The translations under genes and the position numbers were made by a program. From NCBI GenBank assembly GCA_020638285.1, contig JACKIV010000004.1, forward strand, positions 62,001 through 126,000: a stretch of 64,000 bases of DNA, in the 5' to 3' direction. The notes under the pieces were generated by a model that had not been told where the DNA came from, ran no database searches, and saw only the letters and a list, made by a program, of their open reading frames with translations. Shown in pieces: positions 33,108 to 42,300 of this stretch; within the stretch, counting starts at the first letter, position 1; each line of letters opens with the position of its first letter. The DNA is from Rhodospirillales bacterium (GTDB lineage Bacteria; Pseudomonadota; Alphaproteobacteria; Micavibrionales; Micavibrionaceae).

Positions 33108-34445
33108 ATGTATGATGCGGATGCATGTCACTCCAGCCCGGCTTTGGATTCAAAGCTGCGCGCTCTGTACGGTCTGCGGCGGGGCGGGCGGCTGGAACTC
33201 GGGTTTCGCGCGCCCTATCTGGCTTTGCTTGAGTCTTTCGGACATCCACATCTGGCTTTGCCCCCCGTGATTCATGTGGCCGGGACGAATGGAAAAGGCT
33301 CAACGATTGCCTTTTTGCGTGCGATTCTGGAATCTGCCGGGTATCGGGTGCATGCCTACACCTCGCCGCATCTGGTCCGGTTTAACGAACGCATACGCCT
33401 GGCCGGGGTGGAAATCAGCGACGGCGCGCTCGAATCCCTTCTGGACGAAGCCGTGGAGAAAAATGCGGGCGGCGAGACAACCTTTTTCGAAATCACAACG
33501 GCGCTGGCTTTTGCGGCCTTTGCGCGCGTTCCGGCGGATGTTCTCCTTCTGGAAACCGGGCTTGGGGGGCGGCTGGATTGCACGAACATCGTTCCTGCGC
33601 CCTTGGCTACGCTGATAACGGCTATTTCCGGGGATCACCGGGAGTTTCTGGGTGAGACACTGGACCGGATCGCCGCCGAAAAAGCCGGGATTATGAAACC
33701 CGGCGCGCCCTGTATCGTGGGGCCGCAGCCCATGGCAGCGCGCAAGGCCGGTGTGATGGAGGTTTTCGAGCGCCGGGCCGGGGCGCTTGGCGTTGATCTG
33801 CTGTGCAGTGGCGCGGCATGGTCCTGCGCTCCGGAGGGCGAGGGGATGGTGTTTCGGTTCGGGGATCAAACGGAATCTCTTCCCGCGCCGGGTCTGCCGG
33901 GCTTTCACCAATACGGAAATGCAGGGGCGGCGCTGGCGGCTCTGGCGGCGGTGGGCGGGCGTCTGCCGGTTTCGGCGCAGGCGCGCGCGGAGGGAATGCG
34001 GAGCGTCGACTGGCCTGCCCGCCTCGACCATATCACGGGCGGGGTTTTGGCCGGGATTTTGCCGCACGGGTGGTTTTTGTGGCTCGATGGTGGACATAAT
34101 GACAGCGCCGGGGCGGCGCTGGCCGATCAGGCGCGCGCATGGGCGCAGGAAGACGGACGGCCCTTGCACCTGATTGTTGGCATGATGGGGTCCAAGCATC
34201 CGGCGGAATTTCTGGGGCCTTTGTTTCCTTATGTCCAAAGCCTGAGCGCCGTTCCGATTGTGGGGGAAGGGGCCGGCATGCCGCCCGGTGCAATTCTGGG
34301 CATTGTCCCGCAGGGAATCGAAACCGCCGCCTTTGAGAGCGTTCCGGCGGCTTTGCGTGCTTTGGCGGCCTCCGGAAAACCCCCGGCCAGAATTTTGATC
34401 TGCGGATCGCTTTATCTGGCCGGAGAGGTGCTGCGAGGGGCTTAG
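33108..34445 (+). CDS. folC: bifunctional folylpolyglutamate/dihydrofolate synthase
   Basis: FolC adds glutamate to dihydropteroate and extends folate polyglutamate tails. The 445-residue product has the Mur-ligase-like ATP site HVAGTNGKGSTIAFLRAIL (about residues 56-74), SPHLVRFNERIRL, LLETGLGGRLDCTN, and AAEKAGIMKPG with the carbamylated Lys position. The C-terminal domain has FLWLDGGHNDSAG. In many genomes it follows accD; here it follows the chimeric patch directly. It is convergent with the aminotransferase, with three bases between stops. Confidence 0.96.
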   Translation: MYDADACHSSPALDSKLRALYGLRRGGRLELGFRAPYLALLESFGHPHLALPPVIHVAGTNGKGSTIAFLRAILESAGYRVHAYTSPHLVRFNERIRLAGVEISDGALESLLDEAVEKNAGGETTFFEITTALAFAAFARVPADVLLLETGLGGRLDCTNIVPAPLATLITAISGDHREFLGETLDRIAAEKAGIMKPGAPCIVGPQPMAARKAGVMEVFERRAGALGVDLLCSGAAWSCAPEGEGMVFRFGDQTESLPAPGLPGFHQYGNAGAALAALAAVGGRLPVSAQARAEGMRSVDWPARLDHITGGVLAGILPHGWFLWLDGGHNDSAGAALADQARAWAQEDGRPLHLIVGMMGSKHPAEFLGPLFPYVQSLSAVPIVGEGAGMPPGAILGIVPQGIETAAFESVPAALRALAASGKPPARILICGSLYLAGEVLRGA

Positions 34446-34448
34446 AAT

Positions 34449-35675
34449 CTATTGCCCCAGAACGCCGACCAGCCGTTCCATCGCCTGCCGCAGACGACTT
34501 TCCGAAACCGCAAAACACAGGCGGATATACCCCGTCGTCACCTTGCCAAAGGAGCATCCGGGGGCCAGAGTGAGGCCCCCTTCGTCGATCAGGCGTCTGG
34601 TCAGGGCAAGGCAGTCCGGCTCGCCCTCCACCCGGAACAGGGAATAAAACGTGGCGCGGGGTCGCGCCGCCACGATGCGCGGGCATCTGGCATAGTATTC
34701 CATTAGAATATCTATGTTTTTCTGCCACATTTCCAGCTGCTCCCGGATGAAAGGCTCGCCATGGCGCAGGGCGGCGATGGCGCCGTATTGTGGAAAAGCC
34801 GGAGGACACATCATATTGTACAGGGCAATGTCCCGGATGGCGCCTTCCGCCGCCGCCGGACCGGTCAGCCAGCCCAGCCGCCAGCCCGTCATGGCCCAGT
34901 TTTTTGAAAAACTGTTGATGATGAACAGGCGGTCTTCGGGCTGCGCCACGTCCAGAAAGCTCGGCGCGCGCACGCGGTCATAGAGCAGGCGCCCATAGAC
35001 TTCGTCCGATATGATCCATAATCCTCGCATCCGGGCAAAGTCCAGCAAGGCCTGCATCTGCGATTCCGGCATGACCCAGCCGGAGGGATTCGACGGACTG
35101 GTGAGCAAAATAAGCTTTGTCCGACTGTTGACGGCGGCAAAAACCCGATCAAGGTCAAGGCTCCACAGACCGTTTTCTTCATCCAGCGGGACCTCGCGGA
35201 TGCGTCCACGCGCGATTTCCACCGCTCCGAGCAGATTACGCCAGATGGGGGTGATGGCGACGACTTCATCATCTTCCTCCAAAAGCGCCGTAATCGCCAG
35301 ATGCATCGCCATGGTGCCGGAGGCCGTAACAAAAATCCGGTTGGTAGGAATTTGATGGCCGTAAATCCGGGCGTAATAGGACGAGATTTCCTGACGCAAA
35401 TCGTCCGATCCGAGGACCGGGCCGTAACAGGTTTTGCCTTCGGACAGGGCTTTGACGGCCGCATCCGCGATAAAGGCAGGGGTGGGGGTGTCACCTTCGC
35501 CCTGGGCCAGGGAAATCTGGTCGCCCCGCGTGCGGGCGTAATGAACCGTATCCGCGCCGGGATTGCGTGAGAGATTTTCAATCACGCCACGCAATTTCAG
35601 ATAAGAAGGAGTTTCGTCGCCGGGTCCTTGCAATGCACCGGGGAAAGATCCGTCGAAAGGGGATTTATTTTTCAT
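34449..35675 (-). CDS. class I/II PLP-dependent aminotransferase
   Basis: A 408-residue fold-type I aminotransferase of the aspartate/aromatic group. The Asn-Pro segment LTSPSNPSGWVMP, the DEVYGRLLYD motif with the pyridine-binding Asp, and the Schiff-base Lys in INSFSKNWAMTGWRLGW (near residue 250) are present. A conserved C-terminal Arg segment (TGYIRLCFA) binds the substrate carboxylate. The specific amino acid is not clear. prephenate dehydrogenase lies 1.6 kb away, but the genes are on separate transcripts. An N-terminal tail of about 25 residues precedes the domain. Confidence 0.88.
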   Translation of the reverse strand: MKNKSPFDGSFPGALQGPGDETPSYLKLRGVIENLSRNPGADTVHYARTRGDQISLAQGEGDTPTPAFIADAAVKALSEGKTCYGPVLGSDDLRQEISSYYARIYGHQIPTNRIFVTASGTMAMHLAITALLEEDDEVVAITPIWRNLLGAVEIARGRIREVPLDEENGLWSLDLDRVFAAVNSRTKLILLTSPSNPSGWVMPESQMQALLDFARMRGLWIISDEVYGRLLYDRVRAPSFLDVAQPEDRLFIINSFSKNWAMTGWRLGWLTGPAAAEGAIRDIALYNMMCPPAFPQYGAIAALRHGEPFIREQLEMWQKNIDILMEYYARCPRIVAARPRATFYSLFRVEGEPDCLALTRRLIDEGGLTLAPGCSFGKVTTGYIRLCFAVSESRLRQAMERLVGVLGQ

Positions 35676-36079
35676 AATTACACCACGCTTCTGATTTCAG
35701 ATTCCGTGATCCGGAACGGGGTTTCGCCGAAAGTTTTCTGGGAAAGCGGCGCGTCAAGGGCGCTCATGTGCGAAGATCAGCCCTTTCGGGCGGCACAGGC
35801 AGCGGCAGTGGTGCAGGCACCGAGAGTCGGGACGAAAGAACCCACGCCGATTGTTTCAATCGGGTGGAAAAGCGCAGAAATGAGGCGCAAACTGTCCATG
35901 GGAAGTATGAAAACATAATTCTTCTTTGGAAATCAAGCGGTTTTTCAGGACAGGCGTCTCATGCAAAAATAAGAAGAATTGAAGGATGCACGTTTCCTTG
36001 TTTTAAAACGCTTTTTTGCAGTGGGTGACAAGGCCGGAGTCCTGCGGTATTCTCTATCTTCTGGACGGGGGATTCGGCA
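35676..36079. other. 404-bp intergenic region without a convincing gene
   Basis: This stretch lies between the divergent starts of the aminotransferase and a lipoprotein gene and should hold promoters for both. Small frames exist: minus-strand 35777-35899 gives a 40-codon peptide rich in Thr, Ala and Cys at its end, without a ribosome site. A 29-codon frame lies just upstream of the aminotransferase. I see no RNA gene, terminator or repeat I would defend. Confidence 0.5.
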
Positions 36080-36568
36080 ATGAGATTTGTTTTCTGGAAA
36101 ATTATGGTGGTTCTCTGTGGGTTTGCAGGACTTGCGGGGTGTACAAACCTCTCAACGATCGAGACCGTCCGCGCGGCAGGAAAGACTTTTCATGATGAGC
36201 TCTATGCCAACTATCGGGAACTGGCTTTGTATGAAGGACGGCAGGCATATGATTTTGCCGATTCGGAATATTTTGCGGCCAAGGCCCGGATGGCGTTCGG
36301 TGGCGGGTATGTCGAGCCTACTCTTTTGAACGAGCGTGATTTGCCTGACTTCTCTCGTCCTACCCTTGAAAAAGCCCGGTTTGACTTGATGCGCGAGCTT
36401 CAAGGACGTATGGGCGATCCTGAATCCTGGAAAAATCTGGCCTCCGCGCAAGTCTCATTTGATTGCTGGGTTGAGGAACAGGAAGAAAATCGCCAGCCGG
36501 ACCGGATTTCTTTCTGCCGGAACCGTTTTGAGACGGCGATGGCGGTTCTTGCGGGAACAGCGCCTTGA
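36080..36568 (+). CDS. lipoprotein of unknown function
   Basis: A 162-residue lipoprotein with a signal peptide and lipobox LAGC (Cys about residue 21). The mature part is mostly helical by eye, with repeated aromatic residues (YANYRELALYEGRQAYDFAD). Two cysteines lie in the last third (FDCWVEE and SFCRNRF). It resembles the N-terminal lipoprotein regions that precede OmpA-like domains, but no OmpA domain follows. Its stop overlaps the TTG start of the DUF2125 gene, so the two are coupled. Confidence 0.7.
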   Translation: MRFVFWKIMVVLCGFAGLAGCTNLSTIETVRAAGKTFHDELYANYRELALYEGRQAYDFADSEYFAAKARMAFGGGYVEPTLLNERDLPDFSRPTLEKARFDLMRELQGRMGDPESWKNLASAQVSFDCWVEEQEENRQPDRISFCRNRFETAMAVLAGTAP

Positions 36569-37401
36569 GTCTTTTCGTTGACGGAAAGAAACGCCATTTC
36601 AAGGCGCTGCGTTTTTTTCTGCCTCTGCTTCTGCTTTGTGGAGTCCTTTATACCGGGTTCTGGTTCTGGTTTGCCGCGCGGATTGAGCAGGGTGCACGGG
36701 ATTTTGTTTTTGATCTGCAAAAACGCCCCGATATCGGGGTTGCCGTTCGTGGATTGGGGGTTTCGGGCTTTCCCGGAATACCGATTGTGACCTTTTCCGG
36801 GACCATTCACGATTCTGCGACCGCAGTTCACATTCCGGTTCTACGAATGCAGGGCGTTTTTTTGCCCGGAAGTGTTCTGGATGCCGAGATTCCTCAAGGT
36901 TATGCCATTCACTCGACACGGTCCTTTGCGTTTCAAAACCTGCTTTTGGCCCAGATCGTCCGGATCCGGGTTGTCATTCCGGCGCATCTGCCTGCCGATT
37001 TTTCGGAAAATTCCATGCGGACGTGGCGAGACGAGAGCAATGCTGTTGCGCTTGAAGATATTACGATCTTGCGGGATGATGGGTTAGCGATAATGGGCGC
37101 GGGCGGGATCGGGCTGGATGAGGATCTTCAGCCCGATGTGCGGCTTCGTCTCGCAATTTTGCGTCCGGACCTTCTGGTGCGCGATCTGGTGGACGGAAAA
37201 ATTCTCAACGGGACTCAGGAAAACATCGCGCGCGGGGTCGTCGCTGCCTTGACGGAAAATGACGGATCTTTGCATACTGATTTTGCGATCAGGAACGGCG
37301 GGATGTACCTGGGGCCGATTCGGGTGGGGGCGGCTCCTCGTCTGGTGTGGGTGCCGGAGTCTTCTCCGGGTACACGTAATCCGCCTGTCCGGCCTCAATG
37401 A
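36565..37401 (+). CDS. DUF2125 domain-containing protein
   Basis: A 278-residue predicted envelope protein. An N-terminal membrane anchor (about residues 15-35) precedes the phrase GFWFWFAARIEQGARD and a repeated beta-rich domain with RGLGVSGFPG. This combination is typical of alphaproteobacterial DUF2125 proteins; function is unknown. It starts with TTG overlapping the preceding stop. Its last 113 bases overlap the 3' end of the convergent prephenate dehydrogenase gene, an unusually long overlap. Confidence 0.82.
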   Translation: MSLFVDGKKRHFKALRFFLPLLLLCGVLYTGFWFWFAARIEQGARDFVFDLQKRPDIGVAVRGLGVSGFPGIPIVTFSGTIHDSATAVHIPVLRMQGVFLPGSVLDAEIPQGYAIHSTRSFAFQNLLLAQIVRIRVVIPAHLPADFSENSMRTWRDESNAVALEDITILRDDGLAIMGAGGIGLDEDLQPDVRLRLAILRPDLLVRDLVDGKILNGTQENIARGVVAALTENDGSLHTDFAIRNGGMYLGPIRVGAAPRLVWVPESSPGTRNPPVRPQ

Positions 37402-38254
37402 CGGCGCGGCGAATGGCCCGGCCACGGGTAAAGGTTTCCTCTAAAATGGCGCTGTTTCCGTCCCGGATCGCGCGCTGAAGCGCCGTCAGGTCTTCGTTGA
37501 ATTGCTGAAGAATCGACAGAACGCTCTCTTTGTTATGCAGAAAGATATCCCGCCACATGATGGGGTCCGATGCCGCGATTCTGGTGAAATCCCGGAATCC
37601 GCTCGCTGAAAACCGGATCACATCGTTTCGCGTCTGGTTTTCCAGGTCAGCAGCGGTTCCTACGATGGTATAAGCGATCAGGTGCGGCAGATGAGACGTA
37701 ATCCCCAGGGCAATGTCATGGTGTTCGGGTGTCATGATCTCGACCTTTGCGCCGAATCCGGTCCACAGGGCTGTTAGTTTTTCTACGGCTCTCGGATCGC
37801 TTTCAGGGAGGGGGGTGAGGATGCACCATCGACCGATGAAAAGCTCCGCAAAACCGGCCTCTGGCCCGGAATGTTCGGTTCCTGCGATCGGATGTGCCGG
37901 GATAAATCGGACATGATCCGGAAGGTGCGGGAGTATCTGGGAAATAACAGAACATTTGACAGATCCCGTGTCGGTCAGGATCGCCCCCGGTTCAAGGGCG
38001 GGTCCAATAAGGCGAGCCACGGCTTCGAACGCGCCGACGGGGACCGCTATAATCACCAGATCGCTGTCCCGGACGCTGTTTTCCAGATCATCTGTGACCC
38101 GATCCGCAAGATCAAGCGACTGAAAGACTTTGCAAACATTTTGAGAAATGTCGGCGGCAATGATCGTTCTGACCATGTTATGAGCACGCAAGGCTCGGGC
38201 GATGGACGATCCGATCAGTCCAAGACCAATGATGGTGACTTGTTCGAAGATCAT
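37289..38254 (-). CDS. tyrA: prephenate/arogenate dehydrogenase
   Basis: This enzyme oxidatively decarboxylates prephenate (or arogenate) in tyrosine synthesis. The 321-residue product has the Rossmann motif IIGLGLIGSSIA at residues 8-19, VIIAVPVGAF, TDTGSVK, and the catalytic His in IPAHPIAGTEHSGPEAG (near 120-135). A C-terminal helical dimerisation domain completes it. There is no chorismate mutase domain. A proline-rich tail (about the last 25 residues) beyond the usual end overlaps the convergent DUF2125 gene and may be a recent extension. Confidence 0.94.
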   Translation of the reverse strand: MIFEQVTIIGLGLIGSSIARALRAHNMVRTIIAADISQNVCKVFQSLDLADRVTDDLENSVRDSDLVIIAVPVGAFEAVARLIGPALEPGAILTDTGSVKCSVISQILPHLPDHVRFIPAHPIAGTEHSGPEAGFAELFIGRWCILTPLPESDPRAVEKLTALWTGFGAKVEIMTPEHHDIALGITSHLPHLIAYTIVGTAADLENQTRNDVIRFSASGFRDFTRIAASDPIMWRDIFLHNKESVLSILQQFNEDLTALQRAIRDGNSAILEETFTRGRAIRRAVIEAGQADYVYPEKTPAPTPDEEPPPPESAPGTSRRS

Positions 38255-38271
38255 GAGGGAGGAATATCGTT

Positions 38272-39111
38272 CTACTGACAGGTTGCAGGGGGGCCAGGGT
38301 TATAGACGCAGCCGGGCTTGATACAAAAGCCATCGGGGTATTCCGCTGTTCCTTCGAGACGGACCTGAACTTGAAGGAGAATGGGCGCGCCGCAGACTCC
38401 GGGTTTCAACGTGTTTGTCACGGCATCAAAAGTTGTCTTGGTTTCCGTTCTGAAAGCGCCTTCCCATGCGCCGGTTTTCGATTGGGTATTATGAGTGTTC
38501 CAATCTGGCTTGGCGCAGGTTGGGGTTGGCATGATGCGTGGGTCCGCGATAAGGGCGTATTGTTCAAAAGAAAAATAGCCTTCTCCGGGGTCTGTCTGAA
38601 AATTCCGGCATTTGGCTTCCTGCCAGACCTGAGCCATTTGATCGCACCCTCGCCGCGCGCTGCGCCCCCCAAGATAGTTGTATGGAAATTGACTGGGAAT
38701 ATACGTCGCCAGAGGAGCAGAAACAACGTTGGTTAGAATCCTGTCGGTATGCATGGAATCGTGGAGTGTCCCCCAATGCGTGTTTTCGCTGAAAATCGGG
38801 GCCATAAACTCACCAACCGGAGACAGGGTGCCGCCCAGATCCGTCTGGCGTGCGAAACAGGAATATTCCAGAACACTGTCGGGGCGGACGACAAAAGCCT
38901 GATTCTGAACCGATTCCTGCATAGTGTGTTGGACAGCCTTGGCGTTCATTTGGTCTAAAATGGCGCGATTACAAGGGGCCGATGCTATCTGGGCTGTTGC
39001 AAAAGAGACGAACGAAAAGAAAAATCCTGCAAAAACAATGGAAAACACGAGACAGGGCATGCCTCTCATTTTCCTGAACAAAATCAAGAAAAAGGATGCT
39101 GTGTCATTCAT
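38272..39111 (-). CDS. cysteine-rich secreted protein of unknown function
   Basis: A 279-residue protein with an N-terminal hydrophobic segment (LVFSIVFAGFFFSFVSFATA) and cleavage near TAQIA. The mature part contains about ten cysteines spread through the sequence, several in short contexts (ASAPCNR, YSCFARQ, RRGCDQM, AKCRNF), suggesting several disulfides. I do not recognise a family. The ATG at 39111 has GGAAGA at good spacing. It ends 17 bases before the tyrA start on the same strand and follows the autotransporter terminator. Confidence 0.65.
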   Translation of the reverse strand: MNDTASFFLILFRKMRGMPCLVFSIVFAGFFFSFVSFATAQIASAPCNRAILDQMNAKAVQHTMQESVQNQAFVVRPDSVLEYSCFARQTDLGGTLSPVGEFMAPIFSENTHWGTLHDSMHTDRILTNVVSAPLATYIPSQFPYNYLGGRSARRGCDQMAQVWQEAKCRNFQTDPGEGYFSFEQYALIADPRIMPTPTCAKPDWNTHNTQSKTGAWEGAFRTETKTTFDAVTNTLKPGVCGAPILLQVQVRLEGTAEYPDGFCIKPGCVYNPGPPATCQ

Positions 39112-39262
39112 GATTCGATCTTCCAAGTCCATAAGCACATTTCATTATAAACTGTCTCAAAAAGAAAGGAAAATATCACAAGAATTTTCGAGGGCAGGAA
39201 AACATGTCGACGAAAACAGGAGTGTATTGTATTCCACGACTTTTCTTTTTCTGGAGAATACG

Positions 39263-39292
39263 AAAAAAGGAACCCTCCGGAAAACCGGAGGG
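39263..39292 (-). terminator. rho-independent terminator of the autotransporter gene
   Basis: The minus strand forms a perfect 8-bp stem CCCTCCGG/CCGGAGGG with a four-base loop, followed by TTCC and a run of six T. It lies about 30 bases downstream of the autotransporter stop. Confidence 0.9.
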
Positions 39293-39321
39293 CTCCTCTT
39301 ATTCTTTATAAATCCTTTGAC

Positions 39322-42300
39322 TTAGAACTTGTAAGCTGCACGGACCAGACCGGAATGTGCACCGTAATCCGACTTGAATTCATAGTCGTAGTTTGCGGAG
39401 AACTCCCAGTTGTTCGTCGCCATATAGCTCAGACCTGCACCAACATTGAAGGTGCTGCGTGCCGGATCCATCCCGTTGGTTTGGAAGGCCGCGCCGCCAC
39501 CTGTAAAGGTTGATGTGGTCTCAACATTGTCGCCAATCACGTCATAACGATAGGCAGCATGGACAGCAGGTTTGAGGTAGGAACCATCCATGTTCTGATG
39601 GAGCCAGCTTGCATCCACCCCGACGCCGATCTCAAGAATGTTCAGCGAGTCGCTGTTCACGTCGAGATTGGCACCGCCTGCACCGGTTTCGGTGTAGTCA
39701 TCAATCGACAGATGTGTGTAGTCCGCGAGCAACGCCGGGCTCAGGGTCAAACCTTGATCCGTCGCGTAGTCACGGCCCAGCTTACCGGCAATGGTAAACT
39801 GGTTGCTGTCGTAGTCGCCATTCGCGGTCAGACCCGACACACCGCCCACGTTGTAACGTGTAGACTCGATGTCGTTGAAGGCGTAGGCAAATTGACCACT
39901 CAGGAAGGTCCGTTCGTCGATATCATAGTCGCCATAGACTGTGACCTGATAGCTTCCGATGTCCGTCTGGGTGTTGTTTGCATTGTCCGAGTCAATATCG
40001 CTATCGGCATAGCTGAATGCAACTCCGATAACCGCATTGTCACTCAGGTTGGTGGTATCAAGACCCACGGCACCACCAAACGTGTCGGCTTCGTATCCGT
40101 CAACGCCATCCCGGTGATCCTGATCCGCCGTCGAGCCAAAGGCCTGACCCCACAGACGCAGACCCCGGCCAACATTTCCTGCAGCCATACCCGTCGTTTC
40201 GTCGCCCGTACGGAGTGAAGCCAAGCGAGTGTCGGTCAGACCAATGCTCTGGGTCGTAACATTGATGATCGTCGACGTGACGCCCAGATCAACTGTTGGT
40301 GTGGTGGCTTCCAGAACTTCATTAAGGGCCGATTGTGTCGACGCCTGAGCGATCTGGTCTTGGATTTGCAACAGTTGAGTGTCGGTGGTGCTCGTCAATG
40401 TATCGAGAACCGCACCCACGCTCTGGCCGTTACCGGTCGAGGAAGCTGTTGCCAGCGCCGTCCGGGTTACCGTCAGTTCAAGGTTGTTGCCGTTTGCAGC
40501 CAGAGCGGCGTCATAGATGAAGGAGTTATCCGTCACAGTTGCTGCCGTCGTGGAAGCTGCACCCCCCGTACCAAGGACAACCGCCGCACCTGTGGCCGTG
40601 TTACCCGTGAAGTTGAAGTTCACGGTTTCCGCACCAAGGTCGATTGCACCGGCAGACGCCAGGGACCCGAAGTCTGCCGCCGTCAGCGTGCCGCTGGCGT
40701 TGGCGTCTTCGATGTTGATGTTGTAGGTCCCTGTTCCTGCGAACGAACCAGCAGTCAGAGTTTTGCCAATCGCGATATTTGTGGTCCCGCTATTTGTGAA
40801 AGCACCAACAACAGTCGTATTGGCATTCAGTCTGGTCGTCGCGTTGGCTGAAACCGTCGCGGAAGCGAGGGTTGTTCCGCCAATGATGCCGTCAAACGTG
40901 ACATCCGAAGCCGTCGTGCCGTCCCCGACCGTCAGGATACCCTTTCCTGCCCCCGCCCCGGAAATCGTACCGGAGACAGTCTGGGCGGAGGTTCCGACGA
41001 ACTGCAAGGTATCGTCTTGGCCAAGAGAAATGGCGTCAACATACAGATTCCCTGTTGTCGTCAGAGTTTGCGCTCCGGCCGCGTCCGTAATCGTAAGTCC
41101 TCCGACAGCTTTGCTGGACGTACCAACATCGCCGACGATGGCCAGAGTTGCCCCCGTATCGTTTGCAAAAGTAATGAGGCCTTCGCCGTCAATTCCCACA
41201 GTGATATCGCCTGTGAAGGTCGTCGTGTTGGCCCCGTTGTCGAAAGTCAGGCCCGCATCCGTACCATCGGAAGTTGCGTCTTCCAGAAGGATATCGGTGG
41301 TCACCGTCCGGGAGGCCGCGCCAATCACCGTCAAGGTCTTCCCTTCGGCGATGGTGGCTGATCCTTGAGTGATGTTCCCGGTGACATCGGCATCTTCATT
41401 GACATCCAAGGTCCCCGTGCCAGTGATGGCTCCGGTTACACCGCCCGTTCCAGAGAGGAGCAGGGTGCCGGAGTTTGCGACAGCAGAGGTCAGAAGGCCT
41501 GCGCCGACATCAATCTTTGCGCCCGTTCCAATGGTGGTTGCCGTTGCGCTCAAAGCTGCGTTGGAGTCAAGGATTGTGCTGGTTCCTGTGACGCTCAAGG
41601 CATCAAGTGCGGAAACGCCGCCCCAGACACCGGCCTGAACGATGGTGTTCCCTCCGGAAACGACCACGTTATCCGTGTCGCCCGCCGTGCCGTTCACGGT
41701 GCCCGTGACGGTGAAGCCAGCAGTCGATCCGTCATAGGTTACGGTGTTGGTGTCCGTTCCGGCGCCATTTCCAAGAACGGTGGCTGTGGCGGAAACCGCA
41801 GCGGAGAATGTTGCGCTCGACGCGCTGCCTGCCTTGGAAACCGTAATCAGGTCCATGGCCCGCGTACCACCGATAATGCCCGAGAAGGTCACACCGGAAG
41901 AGTTGGCAATAACAAGATTCCCGTCCGCATCTGTTTCCCCGTCGATCGTGCCGGAAACGGTTTGCGCGGACGTCCCGTCAAAAGTCAGGGTGATGGGCGC
42001 GTTATCGTCCTTGAGGACTGTGGCTCCCGCCGTCAGGTTGCCGCTCAAGGTCACATTGACCGCGTTGCCTGCGTTGGTGTCTGTGTCGATCGTGAACGTC
42101 CCCGTCCCCAGATCAATGGCGCCGTTGATGTCAAGATTCAGGACATCCGCCGTGGCGTCTGTGTTTTCACCGGTGATGGTGAGGTTCAGAAGCGTCTGGC
42201 TGCCGCGGGTAATGTCTCCTGTAATGGTGACGGCTTCGGCGGCGTCATCGTTGACGCTGTCGTCGATGATCAGGGTCAGACCAGCCGCATTGGATGTGAT

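Noticed and set aside
33300..34238. Minus-strand open frame of 312 codons
   Set aside because: It is a shadow of folC, which carries the full Mur-ligase-like motifs.
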